The notes beneath the pieces are model-generated. The model saw nothing but the letters and a program-made list of their open reading frames with translations. It ran no database searches and was not told the origin of the DNA. Shown here piece after piece: positions 1 to 9,224 of a stretch of DNA of 64,000 bases. Position numbers and translations under genes: made by a program. The DNA is from Marinobacter fonticola. GTDB taxonomy: Bacteria > Pseudomonadota > Gammaproteobacteria > Pseudomonadales > Oleiphilaceae. Position 1 is the stretch's first letter, and each line of letters begins with the position of its first letter. The stretch lies in contig NZ_CP043042.1 of the NCBI RefSeq assembly GCF_008122265.1, forward strand, positions 2,170,001 to 2,234,000. Reading direction: 5' to 3'.

Positions 1-1
1 G

Positions 2-1429
2 CCGCGTCCTGACGATATCAAAGCATGGGACACCCTCTCCAAAGGCGAGAAGACGATCTTCAAGCGTCAGGCAGAGACCTTTGCCGGTTTTGTCGCCCAC
101 ACCGATCACCATGTTGGCCGGCTGATCGGCGCTGTTGAGGACATCGGCGAGACGAACAATACGCTGATCTTCTATATCGCCGGCGACAACGGCACCAGTG
201 CCGAGGGCGGTATGGTGGGCATGTTCAACGAAATGACGTACTTTAACGGCGTGCAGGAAAAGGTCGAAGATCTTCTACCGTTGGTCGACAAGTGGGGTAG
301 TCCGGAAACCTTCCCCCATATGGCGGCCGGCTGGGCAGTGGCATTTGACTCACCGTTCCGCTGGACCAAGCAGGTCGCATCCGATTTCGGTGGCACCCGT
401 AACGGCATGGTTGTGCACTGGCCTGACGGCATCAAGCAGACGGGCGGGCTACGTGCGCAGTTCAGCCATGTGATCGACATTGCGCCGACTGTACTTGAAG
501 CCGCCACGCTGCCCGAGCCCAAGGTGGTTAACGGCACACCGCAGGTCCCAATCGAGGGCACCAGCCTGCTGTACACCTTCAACGATGCTGACGCTCCGGA
601 GCGCCACACCACCCAATACTTTGAAATGTTTGGCAATCGCGCCATCTACCGGGACGGCTGGTTCGCCCGGACCATTCATCGCGCGCCGTGGGAAACGGCA
701 AAGCTCTCGCCGCTGGCTGAGGATCAGTGGGACCTCTACAACCTGCGTGAGGACTTCAGCCTCGCGAACAACCTGGCGAAAGCCGAGTCCGACAAGCTTG
801 AGCAGATGAAGGCGCTGTTCATGGTCGAGGCTGCCAAGTACCACGTCCTACCAATAGATGACCGCACGATAGCGCGGACGAACCCGTCGATTGCCGGTAG
901 GCCTGACCTGATGGGTGATCGCACCTCGATCACCTTGTACGAAGGCATGGAGGGAATGCTGGAAAACACGTTCATCAATGTGAAGAATCGTTCCAAGACG
1001 GTAACTGCTGAGATCGAAATTCCCGAGGGTGGAGCGTCGGGCGCATTGCTCGTGCAGGGCAGCCGTTACGGTGGCTGGTCGTTGCATATACGCGACGGCA
1101 AGCCGGCCTACGAATACAACTTCCTGGGCCTGGAACGCTATGTGATTGAAAGTCCCGAGTCATTGCCGCCCGGTAAGGCAACGGTCGTGCTGGATTTCAA
1201 CTACGACGGCGGCGGTCTCGGTAAAGGAGGCGACGCCATACTCCGGGTCAACGGCAGCCAGGTTGCCCAGGGAAGAATCGAGCGCACACAGCCGAACATC
1301 TTCTCCGCAGACGAAACAGCCGACGTTGGCCTCGACAACCAGACCCCGGTCGCGCAGGGCATCGGTTACGGCCCGGATGAGACCAGATTCACCGGCAAAA
1401 TCCACGAGATCGTTGTCGCTGTGGAGTAG
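2..1429 (+). CDS. arylsulfatase, C-terminal part (5' end outside window)
   Basis: The reading frame is open from base 2, so the gene begins before the window. Sulfatases of the alkaline phosphatase superfamily hydrolyse sulfate esters using a formylglycine nucleophile; that N-terminal motif (CxPSR type) would lie off the left edge. Visible here are the frame around bases 155-215 reading IAGDNGTSAEGG, a typical arylsulfatase metal/substrate-site stretch, then the HWPDGIKQTGGLR and FSHVIDIAPTVLEAA segments found late in arylsulfatases. The last ~130 residues form a beta-rich C-terminal domain. The family call is secure; substrate and export are not visible. The next gene follows after 30 bases. 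Confidence 0.9.
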   Translation, partial: PRPDDIKAWDTLSKGEKTIFKRQAETFAGFVAHTDHHVGRLIGAVEDIGETNNTLIFYIAGDNGTSAEGGMVGMFNEMTYFNGVQEKVEDLLPLVDKWGSPETFPHMAAGWAVAFDSPFRWTKQVASDFGGTRNGMVVHWPDGIKQTGGLRAQFSHVIDIAPTVLEAATLPEPKVVNGTPQVPIEGTSLLYTFNDADAPERHTTQYFEMFGNRAIYRDGWFARTIHRAPWETAKLSPLAEDQWDLYNLREDFSLANNLAKAESDKLEQMKALFMVEAAKYHVLPIDDRTIARTNPSIAGRPDLMGDRTSITLYEGMEGMLENTFINVKNRSKTVTAEIEIPEGGASGALLVQGSRYGGWSLHIRDGKPAYEYNFLGLERYVIESPESLPPGKATVVLDFNYDGGGLGKGGDAILRVNGSQVAQGRIERTQPNIFSADETADVGLDNQTPVAQGIGYGPDETRFTGKIHEIVVAVE

Positions 1430-1459
1430 GGGGGGCCGCCCGGAAGCCAGGAGAATCGT

Positions 1460-1726
1460 ATGACGACACCACTCCATCCAACTGACGAGCCCCCATTGCG
1501 GTTTGATGGGGGTGGCTTCTACAGAATCGTGGTTCAAGGGGGAATTCCGGAAGACTGGATGGATCGCCTGAATGGAATGGATGTTGTCACCAGTGATGAC
1601 GCCCCGCAATACAAGACATATGTATTGCAAGGAAGGGTAAGAGATCAAACAGAGTTGAACGGCCTACTGGAAACGCTATACCGGCTGCAGGTCGTTATTA
1701 TTAGTGTTGATCAGCAGAAAACGTAA
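1460..1726 (+). CDS. small hypothetical protein (88 aa)
   Basis: A CAGGAG ribosome binding site lies 7 bases before the ATG, and the gene follows the arylsulfatase by 30 bases, so co-transcription is likely. The product has no signal peptide or membrane segment. It reads as a small alpha/beta protein, with a first strand (FYRIVVQGGI), an acidic helix and a final strand (LQVVIISVDQ), perhaps an ACT-like or ferredoxin-like fold. I do not recognise the family and assign no function. Confidence 0.65.
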   Translation: MTTPLHPTDEPPLRFDGGGFYRIVVQGGIPEDWMDRLNGMDVVTSDDAPQYKTYVLQGRVRDQTELNGLLETLYRLQVVIISVDQQKT

Positions 1727-1955
1727 GAAAAATCACACTGGCTCAGGTTATCGGGAGACTCATCCTGAGAACAAGGCTAAGCTAGAAGTGGTGGTGGGCT
1801 CTATGCCTTTCTCGGTTATCAGATGCCAGCGGTTGTGGGTGATCTGGAGATTTCCAGCCCATACTCGATCTTCACTTCCAATGGTGATTGATCAGGGAAG
1901 AACGTGTGGCGCAGATTGCGCCCCGCGTCATCTGACGGACCTCCGAGAGGAGATC

Positions 1956-2894
1956 ATGGTTATGAAGAAGCCTGCCCGCACAATTCTGCGCCCACTAATG
2001 AAGGGCCATACTTGCCGAGCGCTAAAAAAGGGGAGAGTGAACAGCTTTACACCCGCAGCGCCGCAGGGAAACGCCCTGTTTTTTACACTCATCGTCCTGA
2101 TGTTATGCCTGCCACCCGAAAAAGCGTATGGATTGGGCGAGGAGACGTTAACCTTGAGCGTAGGCGGCTCGATATCGGAGTTCGACTCGGACATCAGTGT
2201 TGATGGTAAAACCAGAAACAATAACGCCAGTGTAGATATCGAAAATGACCTGGGTCAGGAAGAAGACGTTAATTTTCTCGCGTTGAGGGCTGTTTGGCGG
2301 ATCGGGAAGCGACACCGCTTGAGCGTGGAATACAGTCCATTCTCCCGAGAAAGCAGTACTGACCTGGATCGAGACTTTGAATTTGAGGATACCGTCATTA
2401 ATGCTGGGGCCAGTATTTCGACAGATACCGATTTCCATATCTACGACGTCAATTACATTTACAGCCTGTACAAAACACAAAATATAGAGGTTGGCGCCTC
2501 GGCGGGCGTCTATTGGATGGATTTAGCTTTCGATATAAAAGCTAGCGGGCAAATTAGTGACTCACAGGGGAATACCCAGTTTGAAAATGACTACCGGAAC
2601 GGCATCAGCAGCGATATGCCGCTGCCTTTAGTCGGCGTTTATTTTGACTACGAGTTCGCGCAGCGATGGCAACTTCGTACCGCCGGCCGATATTTCAATG
2701 CGAACATCGATGACTACGATGGAAACATCACCAGCTTATTCGTCGGCGTTGAATACAATGTTTGGAAATCGCTGTCGCTAGGCGTTTCAGCAACGCATTT
2801 TGCCTTGGATGTGGGCGCTGATAAGGACAACTTCAAAGGTGAATTCGAATGGAGCTACTCAGGAGCGCAGCTTTATTTTAAAGCTCAATTCTGA
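1956..2894 (+). CDS. putative outer-membrane beta-barrel protein
   Basis: The frame is open upstream to 1704, but the ATG at 1956 is preferred because GAGAGGAG lies just before it and it gives a sensible signal sequence: basic N-terminus, then hydrophobic stretch ALFFTLIVLMLCLPPEKAYG around residues 40-60. An in-frame ATG at 1962 is equally possible. The mature part (~250 aa) is made of alternating amphipathic strands rich in Tyr, Asp and Asn (such as HIYDVNYIYSLYKTQNIEVG) and ends in YFKAQF, a C-terminal Phe typical of BAM-inserted barrels. It resembles small OmpW-like or porin-like barrels, but no specific family is recognised. Confidence 0.7.
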   Translation: MVMKKPARTILRPLMKGHTCRALKKGRVNSFTPAAPQGNALFFTLIVLMLCLPPEKAYGLGEETLTLSVGGSISEFDSDISVDGKTRNNNASVDIENDLGQEEDVNFLALRAVWRIGKRHRLSVEYSPFSRESSTDLDRDFEFEDTVINAGASISTDTDFHIYDVNYIYSLYKTQNIEVGASAGVYWMDLAFDIKASGQISDSQGNTQFENDYRNGISSDMPLPLVGVYFDYEFAQRWQLRTAGRYFNANIDDYDGNITSLFVGVEYNVWKSLSLGVSATHFALDVGADKDNFKGEFEWSYSGAQLYFKAQF

Positions 2895-3122
2895 AAGGCG
2901 AATCGGGTATGAGCGCTGACACCAATGTGCGCTTGCAGAGAGTCGGAAGGTGGGCAGACGCTCCACAAAGAAAGGTCAATCGACACCGTAGGAGCGCGCA
3001 TCTGGCGATTGGTCCTGCGCGTAAGGGTGGCTTTCCAGAGTGTGGTTTGTTGAAGGCTGTGTGATGCGGCTTTCGTTCACATACTGTATTTAACATAATA
3101 TACATTATGCGCAGTATTATAT

Positions 3123-3146
3123 AGCTGCCCGTCACGACGAGCAGCT
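3123..3146 (-). terminator. hairpin overlapping the selO stop codon
   Basis: Inverted repeat AGCTGC...GCAGCT with inner pairs CGTC/GACG. On the minus strand it covers the last codons and stop of selO and is followed by the A/T-rich ATATAATA. It is probably an intrinsic terminator, although the U-tract is imperfect. Confidence 0.45.
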
Positions 3147-4841
3147 GTAATGCGAAGATCCTCCAACCTCAAAGAGCTCCAGCGGCTTCAGTCTATAGTA
3201 TTTCTTCTCTACGGCCTCCGATTGCTCGGTGTATGGCTGCGTCATCACGTCCTGCAGTTCTCGCAGCAAAGCGTAGTTACCCGCTGCTGCTTGCTGATAA
3301 GCAGGCATAACGAACCACTCTCTCAAACTGTATTTTGGGTTAACGAGCTTCATCTGACTGGAAACGTCTTCATGAGAGCGGGCTTGGATTAGCGATTTCC
3401 ACTTTCCCAGCCACGCTGACCACCGGTTATCCATGCCGTCAGGATCGGCGGCACAAGCCCGGCCCGTGTAGAAGCTCTTCTTGAGTGGCTCAATGTCGTC
3501 GGGCAACGATGAGAGTTCCCGGAAGAACATGGTGTAATCAACGGGCGTTTGCATCATCAGCGTTGCCAGCTCGCGGAACAAAGCCGCGTCAAACGCGTCG
3601 AGTCCGAGTTTGGCCGCCCACATCTTCTCCATTTGGGCCTGCATCACCTTTGGGAAATCACTTTGAATCTCCTCCAACTGTCGCAGACAGTCTGGATGCC
3701 CTGTCAACAAAGGCCGAACCGCCGAACAGAACGAGTGGAAATTGCGTTCCGCCGCCGCCGGCTGGTTAAGGAATGAGAAGTGTTGTCCGCCACCGGTCCA
3801 TGGTTGGTACTGCGGATCAAACACATCACAGAATCCGAAGGGTCCATAGTCGAGCGTAAAGCCACCCGCCGCACAGTTGTCGCTGTTGAAGTTACCTTGG
3901 CAGTAGCCAACACGGATCCAGTTGGCCACAAGCGACGTCAGTCGGTTGCGGAACTCATATGCAAGCGACACCACTTTTTCTGCAGTGGCCAGTGACCGGT
4001 CGATAACGTCATCGTACTCGCGATCGATCAGGTGCAAGACGATCTTCTCGAGCTCCTCCATCGCATGCGGATGCTCCTGTTTGCGGGCACGACGACTAAA
4101 GAGTTCGAGCTGGCCTACCCGAATAAACGACGGTGCAACACGCGTCGAGATGGCCACTGGTTCGGATACAAGAATATCGGGATCTATCGAGCGTGAGCCC
4201 TCCGAATACCAAGGACGCCTGACGGTCTCGGTTTTCGAGACGTACAGACTCAGAGACCGTGATGTGGGCACACCGAGCGCGTGCATATGCTCCTGGGCCA
4301 GAAACTCCCGCACACTGGACCGCAGAACGGCCCGGCCGTCTGCGCCGCGGCAGTAGGGCGTACGCCCTGCCCCTTTCAACTGCATTTCCCAGCGCTGGCC
4401 GTTGACGACGGCTTCCAGCACCGAAATAGCGCGACCGTCGCCGTAGCCATTGCCGGTCTGGAACGGGCATTGCTGGTAGAACTCGTTGCCGTAAATCGAA
4501 AGGGCGTAGCCACTCGCCCACCCGACCTTGCGCAGAGGCTCAGGAACTTGCGACAAGTCTCCAGAGAACATGCGGACGAAGTCGCCGGACTGCGCCATGC
4601 TGTCGGCGAAACCCAGTTCGTGAAACAGGTTTTTCCCATGGGCGACGTATTCGGGATTTTCGATTGGCGTGGGTTTGACCGGAACATAGTGGCCCGAGAA
4701 GATTTGTCTTGGCGCGTGATCAACTCCGTTTGTTTTCCCCTCAGGATCGCAGTTGAGCGTGTCCATAAGTGAATAGTCTGCCAACGTTGCGAGATCTTCG
4801 AGGGTCGCGACAGTAGTAGGCGTTTCAAGGTGACGTCGCAT
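3132..4841 (-). CDS. selO: protein adenylyltransferase SelO (YdiU/UPF0061 family)
   Basis: SelO is a pseudokinase-fold enzyme that transfers AMP from ATP to Ser/Thr/Tyr side chains of client proteins, linked to redox stress in E. coli. The product is about 569 residues. Family signatures are clear: [75 protein letters not shown] and [10 protein letters not shown]. It ends in CSS, the position where eukaryotic SelO carries selenocysteine; here the codon is TGC (Cys). The ATG at 4841 is chosen over the longer frame because AGAGGAG precedes it. A SelD fusion lies 40 kb away in the same window, but nothing shows a functional link. Confidence 0.93.
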   Translation of the reverse strand: MRRHLETPTTVATLEDLATLADYSLMDTLNCDPEGKTNGVDHAPRQIFSGHYVPVKPTPIENPEYVAHGKNLFHELGFADSMAQSGDFVRMFSGDLSQVPEPLRKVGWASGYALSIYGNEFYQQCPFQTGNGYGDGRAISVLEAVVNGQRWEMQLKGAGRTPYCRGADGRAVLRSSVREFLAQEHMHALGVPTSRSLSLYVSKTETVRRPWYSEGSRSIDPDILVSEPVAISTRVAPSFIRVGQLELFSRRARKQEHPHAMEELEKIVLHLIDREYDDVIDRSLATAEKVVSLAYEFRNRLTSLVANWIRVGYCQGNFNSDNCAAGGFTLDYGPFGFCDVFDPQYQPWTGGGQHFSFLNQPAAAERNFHSFCSAVRPLLTGHPDCLRQLEEIQSDFPKVMQAQMEKMWAAKLGLDAFDAALFRELATLMMQTPVDYTMFFRELSSLPDDIEPLKKSFYTGRACAADPDGMDNRWSAWLGKWKSLIQARSHEDVSSQMKLVNPKYSLREWFVMPAYQQAAAGNYALLRELQDVMTQPYTEQSEAVEKKYYRLKPLELFEVGGSSHYSCSS

Positions 4842-4893
4842 TATCAAAGGGACTCCTCTGGCGTTGGTTTGGTTATGAGCAACATTGTGACAT

Positions 4894-5304
4894 TTAACCG
4901 CTCGGCTGGCTGGCAAGCTCCTTCAGTGCCTGCATGGCCTCATCTATCCTATCGCTGGGTACAAACATATGGTCGTGATAAAACCCCGCGACGACGTTGG
5001 TGGTAATGCCCCGTTCGGCCAGCAGGCTCGTTACCACGGATGTGAGACCAAGCGCTTCAAGACTGGAGTGGCCCTCGAGGGTGATGCGACGAAAGACTCT
5101 GTAATAGTCCAGGCCCTCGGCTTTGGCCTGCTCTAGAGGAATTACCAGGGTAAGACCTTCCAATTCGGCAATACTGACAATGGGTTTGAGCTTTTCCAAC
5201 TCACCATACGTTGCTTTAGCCACTGTGCAATACACATAGGACGTCGAATCCAGTGTTGGCGAGAGCTGTTTGATCAAATCCTGGAGGAACTGTGTTCGCA
5301 TCAT
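4894..5304 (-). CDS. ACT-domain protein
   Basis: A 136-residue protein with two ACT-like halves. The second half ([35 protein letters not shown]) matches the small stand-alone ACT proteins of the ACT_7/DUF2241 type, which usually bind amino acids. The first half is a helix-strand region that reads [22 protein letters not shown]. It lies 52 bases upstream of selO on the same strand and may share its transcript. No enzyme domain is attached, so a regulatory or ligand-binding role is an inference. Confidence 0.75.
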   Translation of the reverse strand: MMRTQFLQDLIKQLSPTLDSTSYVYCTVAKATYGELEKLKPIVSIAELEGLTLVIPLEQAKAEGLDYYRVFRRITLEGHSSLEALGLTSVVTSLLAERGITTNVVAGFYHDHMFVPSDRIDEAMQALKELASQPSG

Positions 5305-5395
5305 CTCTAACTGTCCTTCAGCCGAATGTTATTGTGGTTAAAATGAAAACTTAGCACTTTCTGTGGTTCTCCATCGCAAAATATATGGCCGGCAC

Positions 5396-5572
5396 TTACT
5401 TCGAACTGATTTCCTCGCCGGCGTGCGCAAGAACCCGAAACCAGTGTTCATTCAAGCACTCATCCCGGAATTTTCCGTTAAAGCTCTCGATGCAACCATT
5501 CTGCATCGGCTTTCCGGGCTGAATGAGCTTCAGTTTAATCCCATGGCGGTAGGCCCATTGATCAAGAGCTCT
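5396..5572 (-). pseudogene. IS3-family transposase OrfB remnant
   Basis: About 59 codons of the integrase core remain: DQWAYRHGIKLKLIQPGKP, QNGCIESFNGKFRDECLNEHW, which include the last catalytic Glu of the DDE triad. Homology begins abruptly at RALDQWAY and stops after HWFRVLAHA, so both ends of the gene are lost and no terminal repeats are visible. It is a decayed insertion directly upstream of the gene starting at 5622. Confidence 0.85.
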
Positions 5573-5621
5573 GGCCCTTCGTGCGCCTGCAGGCGCTTTC
5601 ATCCCTTCCAGAGTTCTTAAC

Positions 5622-6275
5622 ATGGATGTACAAGCATATCTCCTGTTCCTGCAGAATCACCGCTCCGACTTGAGGCGCATTGCTCGCGCATCCGATAACG
5701 CGAGCTCGATTGCAGATGTTCAGAATGAGATCTGGATTACCGCGGACGAGTTGGCTTCGAAGCGCGGGCATGAGACGGACTTTAGCTGCTACGAGCACCA
5801 ACAACAGATTCTGGCGTGGACATACCAGCGATTAGTTAAATACTGCGACACCACGCTTCGCTGGGCAGCGCCTTTTGATTCCCGGGATTCTTCTCGTGAC
5901 AAACCGGGCTTATCAGAAATTCTGACGCATGGTATCGAAGAAGATCCAGCCGAATTACTGGCGAACATGGAAAATGAGTCTCCTGAACAACAGGAGCTCG
6001 AGTCTGGCCACGCCTCGCTCAGTCATGCCTGGCTGGTGTTGTTAGGCATCTGTGACAACCGGATGGCGTTAGTCGCTCGATACCTCAAGATTTCTTTATC
6101 GCACAGCTACCGTTGTTACAACCGTGTATTGCATATAAGCCGGAGCCAAGACTACCTTCCTTTAACGACTATTGGACATGGAGAGTTCGTCCCGCGCCCG
6201 TGGCGGCGGTTTCAGTATTACCGGGAACCGGAGCAGCTCATTTTTGACTTCGATGAAACACTGGATCTGCAGTAA
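5622..6275 (+). CDS. hypothetical protein (217 aa), possibly sigma-factor-like
   Basis: The ATG is at 5622 and the upstream sequence comes from the IS remnant, so the native promoter may have been displaced. The product is soluble and helical. The N-terminal half (VQNEIWITADELA, then HQQQILAWTYQRLVKYCDTTLRWA) resembles the helical core of small sigma-like proteins. A later segment, NRMALVARYLKISLSHSYRCYNRVL, could be a helix-turn-helix. The C-terminus (RPWRRFQYYREPEQL) is basic and then acidic. The resemblance is weak, I do not recognise a family, and the DNA-binding idea is inference only. Confidence 0.6.
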   Translation: MDVQAYLLFLQNHRSDLRRIARASDNASSIADVQNEIWITADELASKRGHETDFSCYEHQQQILAWTYQRLVKYCDTTLRWAAPFDSRDSSRDKPGLSEILTHGIEEDPAELLANMENESPEQQELESGHASLSHAWLVLLGICDNRMALVARYLKISLSHSYRCYNRVLHISRSQDYLPLTTIGHGEFVPRPWRRFQYYREPEQLIFDFDETLDLQ

Positions 6276-6322
6276 TTCCGCCTTCCTGAGACGACGCCGA
6301 TGCCCGGTAATGGAATGCTCAA

Positions 6323-6344
6323 ACTGGCATCTGCAGACGCCAGT
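6323..6344 (-). terminator. hairpin after mqo
   Basis: ACTGGC...GCCAGT with inner TCTGCAGA pairing forms a near-perfect stem five bases past the mqo stop. On the minus strand it is followed by TTTGAG, a short T run, so it is a plausible but weak terminator. Confidence 0.45.
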
Positions 6345-6349
6345 CGACC

Positions 6350-7813
6350 TTATTCCGCCCCGGATTCGGCTATCCCCAACCGCCTGTTGGCCTCATCCCG
6401 AACCTCTCGGTAACGCTCGGGATCGTTGATCAACGTTTCCAAATCATCCTCGGGAAACATCTCTTTCAACTTTTTCCTGGCGTCCTCTTTCGCGAAAACG
6501 CCCGGCAATAACTGCTCCAGAGCGCGCAATATCACTTCGGGCGAAACCGACGCGCCTGGGGACGCCCCGAGCAACGTGCCATAGGTTTTGTCCCTCGATA
6601 CGAGGATTTCCGTGCCCATCTGCAAATCCCCGTCTTTGATGATCTGCACGCGCTGGCCGGCATGAATCGGTTTCCAATCGAACTTTCTGCTCATGCCCGG
6701 AGCGAAGCTCTCAAGCTCGTCAAACATGGTCTTTTCACCTTTAAACGTCTCGGAAACCAGATATTTCACCAGCGGGAAATGCTCCAGGGCGACGTTTAGC
6801 AGGCTGGGAATATCGTGCAGGCGCATCGAACTGAGGTAGTCGAAAAAGCTGCGCCCTTTCTCAAGGAGTGGTTTGAAGGAGGCGAATGGACCGAATAGCA
6901 AGTAGTGCTGCCCGTTCGCTACCCGCAAGTCCAGGTGCGGCACGGACATGGGAGGCGCGCCGACTTTTGCCTTGCCGTAGGTTTTGGCCCGGTAATGTTC
7001 GGCCTGCTCCGGGCTGATGGGTGCCTGCAGGAATCGTCCGCCGACAGGGAAGCCGGTAAATCGGCTACGGAACGGCAAGTGGCTTTTCTTCAGGATTGGG
7101 AAAGCACCCCCACCCGCGCCTACGAACAGAACGTCGGCCTTATGCCGAACCGAACCCCCTTTGCCCTCGGTTTCGACAAGCCAGCTTCCAGCCGGGCTCC
7201 GGTGTACGCGCTTTACATGGGTGCCGTACTCGATATTTACGCCGAGTTCCTGCGTGGCATACGCGGCCATTTGCTCCGTCAGAGCACCGAAATTGACATC
7301 CGTACCGGTTTCAATGACGGTCGCCGCCATTTTCTCGTGGCGGGGGCGCTCCTCCATCAGATATGGAATCCAGCTCTTGATCTCGTCGAAATCCTCCGAG
7401 AAACGCATCTGCTCGAAAAAATGGTGGGCCGACATTTCCTTGAATCGCAATCGCAGTTCTTCTATTGCCGATTCAGAAACAATGGTGCAGTGCTTGGTGC
7501 GGCTGATGAACGTTTTCGGGTCTTTGATCGCGCCTGTTTCGATCAGGTAAGCCCAGAATTGTTTGGCAACGTTGAATTGGGCGTGGATCTTGAGGGCTTT
7601 TTCAACCGAAATGACCTCTTCATCCACTGGGGTATAGTTCAGTTCGCAGTTGGCTTCATGCCCGGTTCCCGCATTGTTGAAGACCTGTGAGTTACTGGCC
7701 CCGGGGCCATCCAGCCGTTCCAGAATGGTGACATTCAAATCGGGCGCCAGCTCCTTCGCCAAAGTGGCAAAAGTGGTTCCCATAATCCCTGCGCCAATGA
7801 TGATCACGTTCAT
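6350..7813 (-). CDS. mqo: malate:quinone oxidoreductase
   Basis: Mqo is a membrane-associated FAD enzyme that oxidises malate to oxaloacetate and passes electrons to quinone, replacing or supplementing NAD-dependent malate dehydrogenase. The 487-residue product has the N-terminal dinucleotide fold IIGAGIMGTTFATLAKEL, then the family signature SNSQVFNNAGTGHEANCELN, and FGPFASFKPLL and LLGASPGASVSPEVIL later on. Its length is normal for the family. The gene is flanked by same-strand genes at some distance and appears to be a single unit. The name could also fit the shorter lactate:quinone branch, but the motifs favour Mqo. Confidence 0.92.
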   Translation of the reverse strand: MNVIIIGAGIMGTTFATLAKELAPDLNVTILERLDGPGASNSQVFNNAGTGHEANCELNYTPVDEEVISVEKALKIHAQFNVAKQFWAYLIETGAIKDPKTFISRTKHCTIVSESAIEELRLRFKEMSAHHFFEQMRFSEDFDEIKSWIPYLMEERPRHEKMAATVIETGTDVNFGALTEQMAAYATQELGVNIEYGTHVKRVHRSPAGSWLVETEGKGGSVRHKADVLFVGAGGGAFPILKKSHLPFRSRFTGFPVGGRFLQAPISPEQAEHYRAKTYGKAKVGAPPMSVPHLDLRVANGQHYLLFGPFASFKPLLEKGRSFFDYLSSMRLHDIPSLLNVALEHFPLVKYLVSETFKGEKTMFDELESFAPGMSRKFDWKPIHAGQRVQIIKDGDLQMGTEILVSRDKTYGTLLGASPGASVSPEVILRALEQLLPGVFAKEDARKKLKEMFPEDDLETLINDPERYREVRDEANRRLGIAESGAE

Positions 7814-7931
7814 AACGTCGATTCGCCTGTCTCAATTTTTTGGTTTCGGAGCTGTAAGCCTGACGTGTCCGGCCTGCCTCGCCGTAGAATCCGCACAACC
7901 TGAAATCGCAAGGAGGACGGCATGCACGGGA

Positions 7932-9089
7932 TCAAGAATCCAATCCGAATCGTTGGCCGTGCTCAGCCCATTCCGAATCCGGCACGATCACGATCTTGCC
8001 CAGGTATCCGCTGCCGCGATTGACGAAATAACGCTCCGCTTCGTGCAGGTCCGATAACTTGAATGCAGCATGAAGCACCGGCTTGAGTTGGCCGCCGCGG
8101 ATCCAGTCCACCAGCTGTTCTGCTTCTTCCCGGGTGCCGTGAGACACACCGAATATCTGGACCTGATAAAGGTAGATTCGCGTCCACATGATTTCCGAGA
8201 GATTGCCGGCACTGGCACCTGCGATGCTGAGTCTCGGATAGTCACTGCGCGAATTCATGTCGAAGATCATGGCATCGATAAATGGATTGGTCATTTCGCC
8301 GCCGGCCAGATCCATGACAGCGTCAAACGGTGCCCCGCCCGTTATCGCTTTGACCCGCTCCTCGAATTGATCCATATCGGAGCGGTCGAGTACGGCTTCG
8401 GCGCCTAGCTCTTTAAGGGCCTCGGCTTTGCTTTGCTGGCTCAACGCATACGGTATGGCCCCCACAATACGGCAGAGCTGGATCAGCGCGGTCCCAACGC
8501 CTCCGCTGGCCCCGGTAACCAGTACGCGCTCACCCGCTTTGATACGTGCGGATGTCATCATGTGGTAGGCCGTTTGATAGGAGCACATGCCCATGGCCGC
8601 CAATTCCGCATCGGCCAGGTCTGAATTGGGCACATGGTGGAACTGATCGGAAGGCACGGCGATGTATTCGGCGTAGCCGCCGTCGGCACCGTGACCGAAG
8701 TAATCCGGCGTCAGGTTAATATCCCGGCGCTCATCGGCGTAGATATTGAAATCCAGCAGACCCCGCTCGCCAATGCGGGCGTCATCCACGCCCTCGCCTA
8801 CGGAAACGACCTGGCCCGCCACGTCGGCACCCTGAATGCGCGGAAACGTCAGCGTTGGCTCTCCGCCCATGGCAAAGGAGGTGACATCGCCTTTATCTTT
8901 GGTCGGATACAGGCCCTCGCGCGCCTTTCTATCCGTATTGTTTTTGGCGGTCGCCGTAACTTTCACCAAAACCTCGCCTAGCTTGGGTTTAGGTGTAGGG
9001 AAATCATCTCGATAGACCAGTTTGTCCACGTCGCCGTGGCCGGACAGCACCATCGCTTTCATCGTTTGCGGAATCACGCGTTCGTTCAT
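7932..9089 (-). CDS. MDR-family (quinone reductase-like) oxidoreductase
   Basis: Medium-chain dehydrogenase/reductase of ~385 residues. The N-terminal GroES-like half includes KAMVLSGHGDVDKL; the nucleotide-binding half carries GERVLVTGASGGVGTALIQL, an NADPH-type Rossmann motif. The position of the catalytic zinc-binding Cys in alcohol dehydrogenases reads KNNTDRKA, so the catalytic zinc site is missing, as in zinc-independent quinone oxidoreductases. It probably reduces a quinone or enal with NADPH; the substrate is unknown. The start is uncertain: ATG at 9089 is used, and a GTG at 9098 is also in frame. No strong ribosome binding site marks either. Confidence 0.8.
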   Translation of the reverse strand: MNERVIPQTMKAMVLSGHGDVDKLVYRDDFPTPKPKLGEVLVKVTATAKNNTDRKAREGLYPTKDKGDVTSFAMGGEPTLTFPRIQGADVAGQVVSVGEGVDDARIGERGLLDFNIYADERRDINLTPDYFGHGADGGYAEYIAVPSDQFHHVPNSDLADAELAAMGMCSYQTAYHMMTSARIKAGERVLVTGASGGVGTALIQLCRIVGAIPYALSQQSKAEALKELGAEAVLDRSDMDQFEERVKAITGGAPFDAVMDLAGGEMTNPFIDAMIFDMNSRSDYPRLSIAGASAGNLSEIMWTRIYLYQVQIFGVSHGTREEAEQLVDWIRGGQLKPVLHAAFKLSDLHEAERYFVNRGSGYLGKIVIVPDSEWAEHGQRFGLDS

Positions 9090-9224
9090 ATCGGGCACCA
9101 GAATTTGCTGTCATGGGTGGTGACATCTCGTTACTGGAAACCATATCAAACCTTCGAAGCATTCGCATATTAGGAGGCCCGGACACGTTCCCGGACCTTT
9201 ATGTAAAAACTAGCGGCACGTCTG

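Noticed and set aside
3132..3146. Selenocysteine codon and SECIS element in selO
   Set aside because: The codon at the Sec position is TGC and the stop is TGA directly after CSS; nothing supports readthrough.
9175..9205. Terminator between the MDR gene and the CHASE sensor gene
   Set aside because: The repeats there (GGCCCGGAC and CCCGGACC) are direct rather than inverted and cannot form a proper stem.
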